From JBBQSN01 sp038213835 (lineage in GTDB: Bacteria; Actinomycetota; Actinomycetes; Actinomycetales; CAWJMD01): a stretch of DNA of 5,185 nucleotides. This document shows, piece by piece, positions 4,667 to 5,185 of this stretch (its first letter is position 1; the number at the start of each line of letters is the position of its first letter). The stretch lies in NCBI GenBank assembly GCA_038213835.1, contig JBBQSN010000193.1, positions 1 through 5,185 on the forward strand, written 5' to 3'. Under the pieces are notes generated by a model. The model was not told the DNA's origin and did not search any database. It was given only the letters and a program-made list of their open reading frames with translations. Both the position numbers and the translations under genes were made by a program.

Positions 4667-5035
4667 ATGCGACGGCACTGGCACGGGGACCGCGGAGCAG
4701 TCGCGATCGAGTTCGCGCTCGTCCTTCCGCTTCTCTTCGCGCTGCTGCTGGGCATCATCGACTTCGGCTTCGTCTTCAACGGCAAGATCTCGGTGACCAA
4801 CGCGGCGGCCGAGGGGGCACGCGTCCTCGCCCTCGGCGGCTCGTCGGACGAGGTGGAACAGCGGGTGCAGGACGCGCTCGTCGGTTCCGGGCAGGTGCTT
4901 CCCGTGGACGTCGACGTCACGCCCTGCGCTCCTGGCGAGGCGGCCACCGTCCGGGTGGAGGGAAGCGTGCACACGATCCTGCCGGTCCCGGACGTGACGG
5001 TTGCGGCGCAGGGGGTGATGGCGTGCACCGGTTGA
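4667..5035 (+). CDS. tadE: TadE-like pseudopilin of the Flp/Tad pilus locus
   Basis: The 122-residue product opens MRRHWHGDRGAVAIEFALVL. The DRG-AVAIE segment is a prepilin-like processing site: cleavage after Gly10 would place Glu15 at +5. A hydrophobic helix spans about 11-36 and leads into IDFGFVFNGKISVTNAAAEGAR (33-52), the diagnostic core of the TadE domain. The remainder is an extracytoplasmic beta-rich region with Cys87 and Cys120, a likely disulfide pair. TadE proteins are minor pilins processed by the same peptidase as Flp and needed for pilus assembly. I chose ATG 4667, just after a GGTGGG-rich ribosome binding region. In-frame GTG 4655 and TTG 4634 would put an unconserved stretch before the processing site. 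Its 3' end overlaps the TadG-like gene by 13 bases. Confidence 0.88.
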   Translation: MRRHWHGDRGAVAIEFALVLPLLFALLLGIIDFGFVFNGKISVTNAAAEGARVLALGGSSDEVEQRVQDALVGSGQVLPVDVDVTPCAPGEAATVRVEGSVHTILPVPDVTVAAQGVMACTG

Positions 5036-5185
5036 ACGGTGACTCCGGCGCCGTCACCACGCTCGTCGTCGTGCTGCTCGGGCTCGGCATGCTGCTCGGC
5101 TTCGGGGCCGTCGTCGTCGACTACGGTGCGCAGCTGGCCGAGCGACGCCAGGTCCAGAACGGGGCGGACGCGGCCGCCGTCGCTC
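5023..5185 (+). CDS. TadG-like pilus assembly protein (N-terminus; continues beyond the window)
   Basis: Fifty-four codons are visible. The peptide has a short polar start followed by NGDSGAVTTL, a long hydrophobic helix (about 10-33), and VVDYGAQLAERRQVQNGADAAAVA truncated at the window edge; this matches the Tad/TadG-like N-terminal domain, whose hallmark is (V)D.G.....R...Q..ADAAALA. Such proteins anchor in the membrane by this helix and have a large extracytoplasmic part, so most of the gene is outside the window. GTG 5023 has GGGGGTG five bases upstream and overlaps the TadE-like stop by 13 bases. The in-frame TTG at 5032 would give a 4-base TTGA overlap and is the alternative start. Either way translation is probably coupled to the TadE-like gene. 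Confidence 0.85.
   Translation, partial: MHRLNGDSGAVTTLVVVLLGLGMLLGFGAVVVDYGAQLAERRQVQNGADAAAVA

Noticed and set aside
1..5185. tRNA or rRNA genes, CRISPR arrays, insertion sequences, phage attachment sites
   Set aside because: No cloverleaf with a conserved T-loop, no regularly spaced repeats, no transposase or integrase motifs and no terminal inverted repeats were seen.

Overview
The window is GC-rich chromosomal DNA, about 70% or more by eye, from a mycothiol-producing actinobacterium. GTG starts are frequent and third codon positions are almost all G or C. The mycothiol S-conjugate amidase gene (mca), a DUF4307 protein beside greA, and an actinobacterial-type Flp/Tad pilus cluster all fit this. 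The style resembles Geodermatophilaceae (Blastococcus, Geodermatophilus, Modestobacter), but that family placement is a guess.

Layout from left to right. Positions 1-304 (minus) hold the N-terminal third or less of a YyaL/DUF255 thioredoxin-domain protein. A divergent small acidic protein follows at 391-651 (plus). It converges on a four-gene minus-strand operon read from 2901 down to 673: mca, a small single-span membrane protein, a VOC (glyoxalase-fold) protein, and a broken aminoglycoside-phosphotransferase-family gene. The first three genes overlap by the tetranucleotide GTGA at each junction, and the last is 7 bases away. The phosphotransferase relic has lost its catalytic centre and reading frame through one internal deletion near 828-835.

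Divergent from mca are a DUF4307 membrane protein (2997-3419, plus) and greA (3640-4128, plus). greA has its own likely promoter, a leader of about 127 nt with two small hairpins, and a strong intrinsic terminator at 4149-4189. The arrangement [small membrane protein - mca] divergent from [DUF4307 - greA] matches, from memory, the Mycobacterium tuberculosis Rv1083-Rv1080c neighbourhood, so this is a conserved core block.

After the greA terminator a structured leader precedes the start of a type IVb (Flp/Tad) pilus locus: prepilin flp (4353-4574), a TadE-like pseudopilin (4667-5035) and the N-terminus of a TadG-like protein that runs off the window (5023-5185). The rest of the secretion machinery (CpaB, ATPase, TadB/C, prepilin peptidase) would be expected downstream but is not in view.

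No complete novel system is visible. The points most worth a second look are the gutted phosphotransferase pseudogene at the end of the mca operon, the repeated GTGAAC leader mini-ORF that abuts the mca start, the TGACGTCA-containing divergent control region, and the folded flp leader.
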